In this document: positions 34,052 through 42,953 of the stretch, one piece after another
Numbering within the stretch: the stretch's first letter is position 1
How the letters are laid out: the number at the start of each line of letters is the position of its first letter
NCBI GenBank assembly: GCA_963702925.1
Contig: OY969771.1
Span: forward strand, 1,798,001 to 1,862,000
Length of the DNA stretch: 64,000 nucleotides
Source of the DNA: CAIKMD01 sp963702925
Lineage (GTDB): Bacteria > Pseudomonadota > Alphaproteobacteria > ATCC43930 > CGMCC-115725
Direction of reading: 5' to 3'
Translations under genes and position numbers: made by a program
Notes under the pieces: model-generated
The model's database searches: none
What the model saw: the letters and a program-made list of their open reading frames with translations, nothing else
What the model was told of the DNA's origin: nothing

Positions 34052-34339
34052 ATGACCAAATCGGAGCTCATCCAGCGCTTGGCCGAGCGCAACCCGCACC
34101 TTTATCAGCGTGACGTCGAACGCATTGTCAGCACGATTTTCGATGAGATCTCGAACGCCCTTGCGCGCGGCGATCGGGTCGAGCTGCGCGGCTTTGGCGC
34201 GTTTTCGGTCAAGCGGCGCGAGGCGCGCCAAGGGCGCAATCCGCGGACGGGCGAGAGCGTGCAAGTCGGCGAGAAGCACATTCCGTTCTTCAAGACCGGC
34301 AAGGAAATGCGCGCCCGGCTTAACAACGGCGCGGGTTGA
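34052..34339 (+). CDS. ihfB: Integration host factor subunit beta
   Basis: A 95-residue DNA-bending protein of the HU/IHF family. It begins MTKSELIQRLAERNPHLYQRDVERIV, the IHF-beta form, and has the beta-arm motif RVELRGFGAFSVKRREARQGRNPRTGE with the intercalating Pro. With IHF-alpha it bends DNA for recombination, replication and sigma-54 activation, which is relevant because rpoN is in this window. ATG at 34052 is chosen over a GTG at 34046. The gene follows rpsA, as in many proteobacteria. Confidence 0.96.
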   Translation: MTKSELIQRLAERNPHLYQRDVERIVSTIFDEISNALARGDRVELRGFGAFSVKRREARQGRNPRTGESVQVGEKHIPFFKTGKEMRARLNNGAG

Positions 34340-34394
34340 CAAGCTTTCTCCGCGCGTGTGACCGCCTCTTGCCGGCACGGCGAGCAGAAGCACC

Positions 34395-34703
34395 ATGAAG
34401 CTCTTCCACTGGCTCGTCACAGCGCCCCTCGCGGTGATCCTCGTCCTCTTTGCCGTGGAAAATCGCGATCGCGTGACGCTCAGTTTCTGGCCGCTGCCGA
34501 TCACCCTCGAAGCGCCGATCTATCTTGTCGTCCTGCTCGCCTTGCTCGCCGGCTTCCTGATCGGCGAGCTGGCGGCCTGGATCAACGGCCATCGCTGGCG
34601 CCGCGAGGCGCGACGCCAGACGCGCCGCGCCGAGGAGCTGGAACGCGAATTGGCGGCCAAGACGCCGGCAAAAGAATCGTCCAAGGAAATCGCGCGCAAT
34701 TGA
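34395..34703 (+). CDS. LapA (DUF1049) family membrane protein
   Basis: A 102-residue inner-membrane protein with two hydrophobic helices (LFHWLVTAPLAVILVLFAVENRD and LVVLLALLAGFLIGELAAWI) and a basic coiled-coil tail from about residue 68 (RWRREARRQTRRAEELERELAAK). The family is called lipopolysaccharide assembly protein A in E. coli, where the paired LapB controls LpxC turnover. No lapB is present here. It lies 55 bases after ihfB, as is typical. Confidence 0.9.
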   Translation: MKLFHWLVTAPLAVILVLFAVENRDRVTLSFWPLPITLEAPIYLVVLLALLAGFLIGELAAWINGHRWRREARRQTRRAEELERELAAKTPAKESSKEIARN

Positions 34704-34734
34704 CGCAGCGCCGGGGCCGGGCTACTCCCGCCTA

Positions 34735-35682
34735 ATGCGCGTTCTGGGCTATAGCGAAACGATCGCGGCGCTCGAATTTCCGCCGCTGGTCGAAGCGTTG
34801 CGGCAGGCCTTCCGCGGCAACGCCACCGAAACCCCGCCCGCCGACTTGTTCACGATCCCCGTCCCCGGCGGCAAGGACGGCTCGCTGATTATTTTGCCGG
34901 CATGGCAGCCGGGCAAGCATTTCGGGGTCAAACTGACCACCGTATTTCCCGGCAATGTCGCGCTCCAGCGCCCGGCGCGGCTGGGTTCGTATCTGCTGTG
35001 CGACGGTAAGACCGGCGAAGCGTTGGCGCTGTTCGACGGTCCGGCCCTCACCGCAAGGCGGACCGCCGCGGCCTCGGCGCTGGCCGCCACCTATCTGGCC
35101 ACGCCCGATTGCGAGCGGTTGCTGATGATCGGCACAGGGCTTTTGGCGTCGCATTTGATCGAGGCCCATGCCGGCGTGCGTCCGATTCACAACGTGCTGA
35201 TCTGGGGAAGGGATCCGGAAAAGGCCGCACGGCTGGCGCGGCGGCTCGATCGGCGCAAGCTTAAAGTCGCACCCACCACCGACTTGGCCAGCGCCGCGCG
35301 CGGCGCGCAGCTGATCTGTTGCGCCACCGCCGCGCGCGAGCCGATCCTGAAGGGCGAATGGCTGCAGCCCGGCGTTCATGTCGATCTGGTGGGCGGGCGC
35401 GCGCCCAATATGCGCGAAGCGGACGACGCGACCATGACCAAGGCGCGGATTTTCGTCGACACGCGCGCGGCCGCGGAAACCCAGGCCGGCGACATTGTCG
35501 CGCCGATGGCGGCCGGCGTGATCACGGCACACGACATCGCCGGCGATTTGTTCGAACTGACCCGCGGCGACCGCGCCGGGCGGCGCTTTCACAACCAGAT
35601 CACCCTGTTCAAATCGGTCGGCCATTCGCTGGAAGATCTCGCCGGCGCGCAGCTCGCCTACGACACCGCCGTCAACGGCTGA
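34735..35682 (+). CDS. Ornithine cyclodeaminase / mu-crystallin family dehydrogenase
   Basis: A 315-residue NAD(P)-dependent protein of the OCD/mu-crystallin family. The substrate domain shows GVKLTTVFPGN and DGPALTARRTAAASALAATYLA; the Rossmann domain shows LMIGTGLLASHLIEAH and VLIWGRDPEKAARLARRL; and DLVGGRAPNMREADD closes the active site region. Family members are ornithine cyclodeaminases, alanine dehydrogenases or imino-acid reductases; the exact reaction is unresolved. No clear ribosome site precedes the ATG. Three bases separate it from pyrF, so it likely shares that transcript. Confidence 0.87.
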   Translation: MRVLGYSETIAALEFPPLVEALRQAFRGNATETPPADLFTIPVPGGKDGSLIILPAWQPGKHFGVKLTTVFPGNVALQRPARLGSYLLCDGKTGEALALFDGPALTARRTAAASALAATYLATPDCERLLMIGTGLLASHLIEAHAGVRPIHNVLIWGRDPEKAARLARRLDRRKLKVAPTTDLASAARGAQLICCATAAREPILKGEWLQPGVHVDLVGGRAPNMREADDATMTKARIFVDTRAAAETQAGDIVAPMAAGVITAHDIAGDLFELTRGDRAGRRFHNQITLFKSVGHSLEDLAGAQLAYDTAVNG

Positions 35683-35685
35683 ATC

Positions 35686-36372
35686 ATGGACCATAATCCC
35701 ATTCTCTGCGCCATCGACACGCCCGAGATGAGCCGCGCGCAAGCGCTGATCGCCGCGATCTCGCATTCCGTCGGCGGCGTGAAGCTCGGCCTCGAATTCT
35801 TCGCGGCGCATGGGCCCGACGGCGTACGGCGTGCGGCGAACGGCCAAGCGAACGTCTTTCTCGATCTGAAGCTGCACGACATCCCCAACACGGTGGCGGG
35901 CGCGGTGCGCGCGGCGCTTGCGCTCGACCCTCTGCTTATGACGCTTCATTGTGCCGGCGGGCCGGCGATGCTGCGCGCGGCGGTCGAGGCGCGCGGCGCG
36001 CGGCGCACCAAGCTGCTCGGCGTCACGGTTCTCACCAGCCTTGATGACGGCGATCTTGCCGCGACCGGCCAAAGCGGGCCGGTCGCGACCCAGGTGCAGC
36101 GCCTCGCTTTGCTGGCGAAATCGGCCGGGCTCGACGGCGTGGTGTGCTCGCCCCAGGAAGTCGCGATGCTGCGCCAGGCTTGCGGCAGGGATTTCCTGCT
36201 CGTCGTTCCCGGCATTCGGCCGGCGGGGACGGCTATCGGCGACCAGAAGCGCGTGCAGACGCCGCGCAGCGCGATCGAGGCCGGCGCCGATTATCTCGTC
36301 ATCGGGCGGCCGATCACCGAGGCCAACGAACCGGCCCAAGCCGCGCGCGCGATCCTCGCCGAAATTCCATGA
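35686..36372 (+). CDS. pyrF: Orotidine 5'-phosphate decarboxylase
   Basis: A 228-residue TIM-barrel enzyme making UMP from OMP. The catalytic Asp-Lys-x-x-Asp set is LDLKLHDIPNTV near residue 60, with an upstream Lys in GGVKLGLEFF; the phosphate-gripper loop is VPGIRPAG and the closing strand DYLVIGRPIT. It overlaps trpF by four bases (ATGA), the start of the coupled pyrF-trpF-trpB-trpA-accD-folC series. Confidence 0.96.
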   Translation: MDHNPILCAIDTPEMSRAQALIAAISHSVGGVKLGLEFFAAHGPDGVRRAANGQANVFLDLKLHDIPNTVAGAVRAALALDPLLMTLHCAGGPAMLRAAVEARGARRTKLLGVTVLTSLDDGDLAATGQSGPVATQVQRLALLAKSAGLDGVVCSPQEVAMLRQACGRDFLLVVPGIRPAGTAIGDQKRVQTPRSAIEAGADYLVIGRPITEANEPAQAARAILAEIP

Positions 36373-37016
36373 GCGTCGCGGTCAAGATTTGCGGCCTCAC
36401 CAGCGCCGAAGCGGTCGCCGCGACCGTGGCCGGCGGCGCGCGCTTTGCGGGCTTCCTGTTTTATCCGCCGAGTCCGCGCCATCTGACGATCGAGCAGGCC
36501 GAACCTCTAATCGCCGGTGTCGCGCCAGGCATTACGCGCGTCGGCGTTTTCGTCGATCCCGACGATGCGACGCTCGACAGGATTCTCGCCAAGCTGCCAC
36601 TCGACTTGCTGCAATTCCACGGCAGCGAGTCGCCGGAACGCCTGAAAGCGGTCAAGCGCCGCTTCGGCCGCAAGGTGATGAAGGCGATCAAGGTCGCGGG
36701 CGAGATCGATCTGCAAGGCGCGCGCGACTATTTCGGCGTCGCCGATTGGCTGATGTTCGACGCCAAGCCGCCGAAGGATTTTCATGGCGCGCTGCCGGGC
36801 GGCAATGCGCTTGCCTTCGATTGGGAGTTGCTGCGGCAGAAGAACTGGCCGCTGCCCTGGATGCTGTCGGGCGGGCTGACGGTTGAGAACCTCGCCGAGG
36901 CAGCGAGAATTTCGCGCGCCGAGATGCTCGACGTCTCCTCGGGAGTCGAGCGCCGTCCGGGCGAGAAGGACCCGGCGAAGATCCGGGCGTTTCTGGCGCG
37001 CGCGCAGGCGCTCTAA
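36369..37016 (+). CDS. trpF: Phosphoribosylanthranilate isomerase
   Basis: A 215-residue TIM-barrel isomerase of tryptophan synthesis, converting PRA to CdRP. VKICGL at residues 5-10 carries the catalytic Cys; the general-acid Asp is in LMFDAKPP; and the phosphate site is MLSGGLTVENLAEA with DVSSGVE. Its ATG is embedded in the pyrF stop. trpB follows after 44 bases. The order pyrF-trpF-trpB-trpA is widespread in alphaproteobacteria. Confidence 0.96.
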   Translation: MSVAVKICGLTSAEAVAATVAGGARFAGFLFYPPSPRHLTIEQAEPLIAGVAPGITRVGVFVDPDDATLDRILAKLPLDLLQFHGSESPERLKAVKRRFGRKVMKAIKVAGEIDLQGARDYFGVADWLMFDAKPPKDFHGALPGGNALAFDWELLRQKNWPLPWMLSGGLTVENLAEAARISRAEMLDVSSGVERRPGEKDPAKIRAFLARAQAL

Positions 37017-37060
37017 CCGGCGTTTGAGATGGCCGCGATTTGGCTGTAAAACCACCCTCA

Positions 37061-38268
<1,208 letters not shown>

Positions 38269-38272
<4 letters not shown>

Positions 38273-39108
38273 GCCGGATCGCACACCGTTTCGCCGAGCT
38301 TAAAGCGGCGGGCCGCGCCGGGCTCGTGACCTATCTCACCTGCGGCGATCCCGACGCCGCGACCTTCCAACGCATTTTGGATGGGTTGCCGCAGGCCGGC
38401 GCCGATCTCGTCGAAATCGGCATGCCGTTCTCCGACCCGATGGCGGATGGACCGGCGATCCAGGCCGCCGGTTTGCGTGCGCTGAAGGCCGGCATGACTT
38501 TGACAGGCGTGCTTGCGATCGTGCGCCAGTTCCGCGCGGCGGAGGACGCAACGCCGGTCATCCTGATGGGCTATTACAACCCGATCTATCGCTATGGCGT
38601 GGCGCGGTTTCTGGCCGATGCAAAGACCGCCGGCGTCGACGGGCTTATCATCGTCGATTTGCCACCCGAACATGACGACGAGCTGTGCCTGCCCGCGCAA
38701 AAAGTCGGGATCGACTTCATCCGGCTGGCAACGCCGACGACCGACGACAAGCGCCTGCCGAAAGTTCTCACCAACACATCGGGCTTCATCTATTACGTCT
38801 CGATCGCCGGCATTACCGGCACCAAATCGGCGCAGGCCGGCAATGTGAGCGCGGCGGTGGCGCGCTTGAAGCGCCACACTTCCTTGCCGGTTGCGGTGGG
38901 CTTCGGCATTCGCACGCCCGCCCAAGCCGCCGAGGTCGCGCGCATCGCCGATGCCGCCGTGGTGGGCTCGGCTTTGGTGGAAGGCGTCGCCACCGCACTC
39001 GACGCGCAAGGCCGCGCGCTTCCCGAGCTGGTGGCAACGGTGCTCGATCAGGTGCGCGGTTTAGCGCAAGGCGTGCGCGGCGCAAGGCAGAAGGCGAATG
39101 CAGGATGA
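38269..39108 (+). CDS. trpA: Tryptophan synthase alpha chain
   Basis: A 279-residue TIM-barrel subunit that releases indole from indole-3-glycerol phosphate. Catalytic Glu and Asp are in DLVEIGMPFSDPMADGPAIQ and DGLIIVDLP; the TPTTDDKR loop 6 and GFGIRTPAQA phosphate site are present. It starts with GTG inside the trpB stop and overlaps accD (ATGA) at its 3' end. Confidence 0.96.
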
Positions 39109-39998
39109 GCTGGCTCACCAATTTCGTCCTGCCCAAGATCCGCGCCGTCGTCACCAAGAAAGAGGTGCCGGAGAATCTGTGGCAGAAATGCTCGAGCTGC
39201 GGGCAAATGCTGTTCACCCGCGATCTCGAAGCCAATCTTCAGGTTTGCAGCAATTGCGGCGCGCATTTGCGCATGGCGCCGGAACAGCGCTTGGCGCTGC
39301 TCTTCGATGACTCACGGTTCACGACCATCGAACTGCCCAAGGCGATCGTCGATCCGCTCAAATTCCGCGACCTGAAACGCTATAGCGACCGGCTCAAAGA
39401 GGCGCATGCCAAGGCCGGCAGCGCGCGCGACGCGATCTTCGTCGCGCATGGCACGGTCGGCGGCCTACCCGCCGTGGTCGCATGTTTCGATTTCGACTTC
39501 ATGGCCGGCTCGATGGGTCTCGCCGTCGGCGAGGCCTTGCTGGCGGCGGCGCGGCTCGCCGTGTTGCAACAGGCCGCGCTGATCGTCGTGCCGGCCTCGG
39601 GCGGCGCGCGTATGCAGGAAGGCATTCTGTCGCTGATGCAGATGCCGCGTACGACGCTCGCGGTCGAAATGGTGAAAGAGGCCGGCCTGCCCTATATCGT
39701 GCTGTTGACCGATCCCACCACTGGCGGCGTCTCGGCGTCTTTCGCGATGCTGGGCGACATCACCTTGGCCGAACCCGGCGCGGTGATCGGTTTTGCCGGC
39801 GCGCGCGTCATCGAAGAGACCATTCGCGAGAAATTGCCCGAAGGGTTCCAGCGCGCCGAATACCTGCTGGAGCACGGCATGGTCGATCTTGTCGTGCCGC
39901 GCAAAGAACTGAAAGATACGCTCGCGCGCATCATCAGGCTGCTCATGAGCCCGGCGCCTGCCGTGGCAAGCGCAAGCAACCGGCGGACCGGCCCCTGA
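39105..39998 (+). CDS. accD: Acetyl-CoA carboxylase carboxyltransferase subunit beta
   Basis: A 297-residue subunit that transfers CO2 from biotin to acetyl-CoA in fatty-acid synthesis. The N-terminal zinc ribbon has CSSC and CSNC pairs (residues 29-51); the crotonase-fold core has FDFDFMAGSMGLAVGE, SGGARMQEG, and LTDPTTGGVSASFAMLGDI followed by GFAGARVIEETI. Start ATG lies in the trpA stop. Its TGA overlaps a CTG that appears to be the folC start. Confidence 0.96.
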   Translation: MSWLTNFVLPKIRAVVTKKEVPENLWQKCSSCGQMLFTRDLEANLQVCSNCGAHLRMAPEQRLALLFDDSRFTTIELPKAIVDPLKFRDLKRYSDRLKEAHAKAGSARDAIFVAHGTVGGLPAVVACFDFDFMAGSMGLAVGEALLAAARLAVLQQAALIVVPASGGARMQEGILSLMQMPRTTLAVEMVKEAGLPYIVLLTDPTTGGVSASFAMLGDITLAEPGAVIGFAGARVIEETIREKLPEGFQRAEYLLEHGMVDLVVPRKELKDTLARIIRLLMSPAPAVASASNRRTGP

Positions 39999-41275
39999 TC
40001 AGCGATCAGATCCTTGCCAGGCTGCTCAAGCTTCACCCCAAGCTGATCGATTTAAGCCTGGACCGCGTCGAGCGCCTGCTGACGGCGTTGGGCGAGCCGC
40101 AGAAACAACTTCCGCCGGTGATCCACGTCGCCGGCACCAACGGCAAAGGCTCGACCGTCGCGTTCATGCGGGCTTGCCTCGAAGCATCGGGGCAGCGCGT
40201 GCATGTCTACACCTCGCCGCACTTGGTGCGTTTCGCCGAGCGCATCCGCATCGCGGGCGAGATCATCACCGAGGACGCGCTGGTCGCGACGCTCGAAGAG
40301 TGCGAGCGCGCCAATGACGGCGCGCCGATCACGTTTTTCGAGATCACCACCGCAGCAGCCTTTCTTGCCTTCGCGCGCGTGAAGGCCGATTTCGTGCTGC
40401 TCGAGGTGGGGCTCGGCGGGCGATACGATGCGACCAATGTCATCGACCACCCCGCTGTCACCGTCATTACCCCGGTCTCGCTCGACCATCAGCATTTTCT
40501 CGGCGACACGGTGGCGAAGATCGCTTTCGAGAAAGCCGGCATTCTCAAAGCCGGCGTGCCGGCGGTCATCGCGCGGCAGGCGGAAGACGGCGCTGCGACG
40601 ATCGTCGCTTGCGCACGCGACGTCTCGGCGCCGCTTTACCGGCAAGGCTGCGAATGGGAAGCGCGTGCTCGCGAAGATGGCGGCTTGTCTTATCGCGGAC
40701 GGGTTGCGCTCGATCTGCCGCCGCCGGGCTTGGCCGGACCGCACCAATACGACAATGCCGGCGCCGCGCTGGCCGCATTGGAATCGATCGGCGGCCTCGC
40801 TTTGTCGGCGCGCGCGCTCGGTCGCGGGCTGCGCCAGGTGGAATGGCCGGCGCGGATGCAACGTCTTGGCGCCGGCGCGCTGGCCCGCCTGATGCCCGAA
40901 ACCGCCGAGCTGTGGCTCGACGGCGCGCATAACGCGGCTGGCGGTACGGCGCTTGCCGCGACGATCGCGGCGTGGCGCGGCGCGAAAGTGAACCTCGTCT
41001 TCGGCATGCTGAAGACGCATGATGCCGTCAACTTCCTCCAGCCGCTCGCGCCCTATGTCGGCCGCATCGAGGCGATCGCGATCCCGGGCGAAGAAAACAG
41101 TCTAACCGCCGAGGAAGCGGCTGCAGCGGCGCGGGAAGTCGGCTTGGCGGCAACGCCGCGCGCTTCGATCGCCGAGGCTGTCGCGGCGGCTTCTTCGCCG
41201 GGCACGCGAGTATTGATTTGCGGCTCCCTTTATCTCGCCGGAAGGGTGCTGGCGGAAAACAACGGAGCCCGGTAA
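39995..41275 (+). CDS. folC: Bifunctional folylpolyglutamate synthase/dihydrofolate synthase, CTG start
   Basis: A Mur-ligase-like protein adding glutamate to folates. The P-loop is IHVAGTNGKGSTVAFMRA, followed by YTSPHLVRFAERI, the Mg site LEVGLGGRYDATNVID and the C-terminal LDGAHNAAGG. The product should begin at the segment ISDQILARLLKLHPKLIDLSLDRVERLL. The only initiation codon nearby in frame is CTG at 39995, overlapping the accD stop (CTGA); no ATG, GTG or TTG occurs until a TTG at 40088, and none occurs in the plausible region before it. With CTG read as Met the protein is 426 residues, the normal length. Confidence 0.9.
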   Translation: MISDQILARLLKLHPKLIDLSLDRVERLLTALGEPQKQLPPVIHVAGTNGKGSTVAFMRACLEASGQRVHVYTSPHLVRFAERIRIAGEIITEDALVATLEECERANDGAPITFFEITTAAAFLAFARVKADFVLLEVGLGGRYDATNVIDHPAVTVITPVSLDHQHFLGDTVAKIAFEKAGILKAGVPAVIARQAEDGAATIVACARDVSAPLYRQGCEWEARAREDGGLSYRGRVALDLPPPGLAGPHQYDNAGAALAALESIGGLALSARALGRGLRQVEWPARMQRLGAGALARLMPETAELWLDGAHNAAGGTALAATIAAWRGAKVNLVFGMLKTHDAVNFLQPLAPYVGRIEAIAIPGEENSLTAEEAAAAAREVGLAATPRASIAEAVAAASSPGTRVLICGSLYLAGRVLAENNGAR

Positions 41276-41316
41276 CATAGCGGCATAAGAACACGCGAAA
41301 AAAGCCAGAGGGAAGG

Positions 41317-42426
41317 ATGCGTCTCGGCCTGTTCATGATGCCGGTTCACCCGCCGCACCGGGCGATGCATGAGGTTTTGGCGGAAGACGTCGATAAATGC
41401 CTGCTCGCCGACCGGCTGGGCTTCGACGAAATGTTTCTCGGCGAGCACTACTCCGCTTCGACCGAGCCTTACCCCTCGCCGCTGATGTTCATGGCGAGCC
41501 TCATTGCGCGCACAAAAAATCTCGCCTTTGGCACCGGCGTTCTGTCGCTGCCGAACCGGCATCCGGCGATCATCGCCGGCGAAGCGGCGCAATTCGACCA
41601 GATGAGCCGCGGGCGGTTCATCCTCGGCATCGGCACGGGAAGCCTGTTGTCGGATTTCGAATTGCTCGGCAACGGCGACGCCGCGTTGCGCAATCGCATG
41701 CTGATCGAATCGATCGACATGATCGAGAAGATCTGGTCGCAGGATCCGCCCTATGACATCGCAGGCGAATTCTGGACCACGCGGATCGAGCGCAGCGTCA
41801 ACCGGGAACTCGGCATCGGCGTGATGCCGAAACCCTATCAGCGGCCGCGTCCGCCAATTTGCGTGACCGCGGCGAGCCCGGGCTCGCAGACCGTGCGCGT
41901 CGCCGGCCAGCGCGGCTGGGGCCCGATTTCGAGCTCGTTTCTGACCGCGACCGGCCTTGCCAGCCATTGGGCGATGCTGCGCCAGGGTGCGGCCGAAGCC
42001 GGCCGTCCGGCGAGCGGCGATAACTGGCGGGTGGTGCGTTGCATCCATGTCGCGGGCAGCGACGCCGAAGCGCGCGAGCGGGTGATGAGCGAGCAATCCT
42101 CGTATCAATATTACTTCGATTATATGAGCCAGATCTTGCGCGGCCTTGGCCGGCTGATCGCGTTGAAGCCGCGGCCCGACATGCCGGACGATGCGGTCAC
42201 GGTCGACCAGATCATCGAATCGCGGGTGATCTTCGGATCACCGCAAACCGTGCTCGACAAGCTCGTCGCCTTGCGCGACGGCGCCGGCCCGTTCGGCAGC
42301 CTGCTCTTGACGGGCGTCGATTGGAGCGGGCCCAATGAGGCTTGGGAACGGGAATCGATGCGCCGGCTCGCCGACGAGGTTATGCCGCGTTTCCGTCAAC
42401 ACGCCGCCGCGCAAGCGGCCGAATGA
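41317..42426 (+). CDS. LLM class flavin-dependent oxidoreductase (luciferase-like monooxygenase)
   Basis: A 369-residue TIM-barrel flavoprotein. The start MRLGLFMMPVHPPHRAMHEVLAEDVDKCLLADRLGFDEMFLGEHY is typical of the bacterial luciferase-like superfamily that uses FMN or F420; later words are GTGVLSLPNRHPAIIAGEAAQFDQMSRGRFILGIGTG and VIFGSPQTVLDKL. GGGAAGG precedes the ATG. It lies between folC and a VOC gene with short spacing (23 bases to the latter), suggesting the two act together. The substrate is unknown. Confidence 0.9.
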   Translation: MRLGLFMMPVHPPHRAMHEVLAEDVDKCLLADRLGFDEMFLGEHYSASTEPYPSPLMFMASLIARTKNLAFGTGVLSLPNRHPAIIAGEAAQFDQMSRGRFILGIGTGSLLSDFELLGNGDAALRNRMLIESIDMIEKIWSQDPPYDIAGEFWTTRIERSVNRELGIGVMPKPYQRPRPPICVTAASPGSQTVRVAGQRGWGPISSSFLTATGLASHWAMLRQGAAEAGRPASGDNWRVVRCIHVAGSDAEARERVMSEQSSYQYYFDYMSQILRGLGRLIALKPRPDMPDDAVTVDQIIESRVIFGSPQTVLDKLVALRDGAGPFGSLLLTGVDWSGPNEAWERESMRRLADEVMPRFRQHAAAQAAE

Positions 42427-42449
42427 CATTGCTTAGCCAGGAGGAAATC

Positions 42450-42953
42450 ATGCCCGACGCCAGCGTCTCACTTGCCCCGGCAAAAGCCGCTTTGAAGCTC
42501 AATTTCCTGTCGCACGGCACGCTCGAATCGCGCGATCTCGACTTCTCGCGGAAATTCTACGAAGAGTTTCTCGGGCTCGAGGTCGTTCAGACCAGCAAGA
42601 TCTCGCTCATGATCCGCCTCGGCAGCAAGCATTGCATTGCGGTGGTCTTCACCAAGCGGCCGAGCGATATGGGCTTGCTCAATCACAACGGCCTCGACGT
42701 CGAGACCCAGGAAGAGGTCGACGAGGCCTATCGCGTCACCATGGCCGAAGCCGAGAAATGGAAGCTGCACAAGATCACCAAGCCGGCGCTGCAGCACGGC
42801 ACCTACAGCTTCTATTTCTGGGATGCCGACGAGAATTGTTGGGAAATTCTGAGCAACCCCAAAGGCGGCTATGATTGGCTGTTCGAGATCGGCGACCAAA
42901 CCGGCAAGGGCCACCACGACCGCAATTTCAAGCGGCCGGGCGTGAAGACGTAA
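42450..42953 (+). CDS. VOC (glyoxalase/bleomycin resistance/dioxygenase) family protein
   Basis: A 167-residue protein with paired beta-alpha-beta units of the VOC superfamily: LSHGTLESRDLDFSRKFYEEFLGLEVVQ in the first half and GTYSFYFWDADENCWEILSNPKGGYDW in the second. His and Glu residues at the expected metal positions (HGTLES; CWEIL) suggest metal binding. A consensus ribosome site (AGGAGGAAATC) sits before the ATG at 42450. Ring-cleavage dioxygenase or lyase activity is possible but unproven. Its last 26 bases overlap the end of the convergent kinase gene. Confidence 0.85.
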   Translation: MPDASVSLAPAKAALKLNFLSHGTLESRDLDFSRKFYEEFLGLEVVQTSKISLMIRLGSKHCIAVVFTKRPSDMGLLNHNGLDVETQEEVDEAYRVTMAEAEKWKLHKITKPALQHGTYSFYFWDADENCWEILSNPKGGYDWLFEIGDQTGKGHHDRNFKRPGVKT

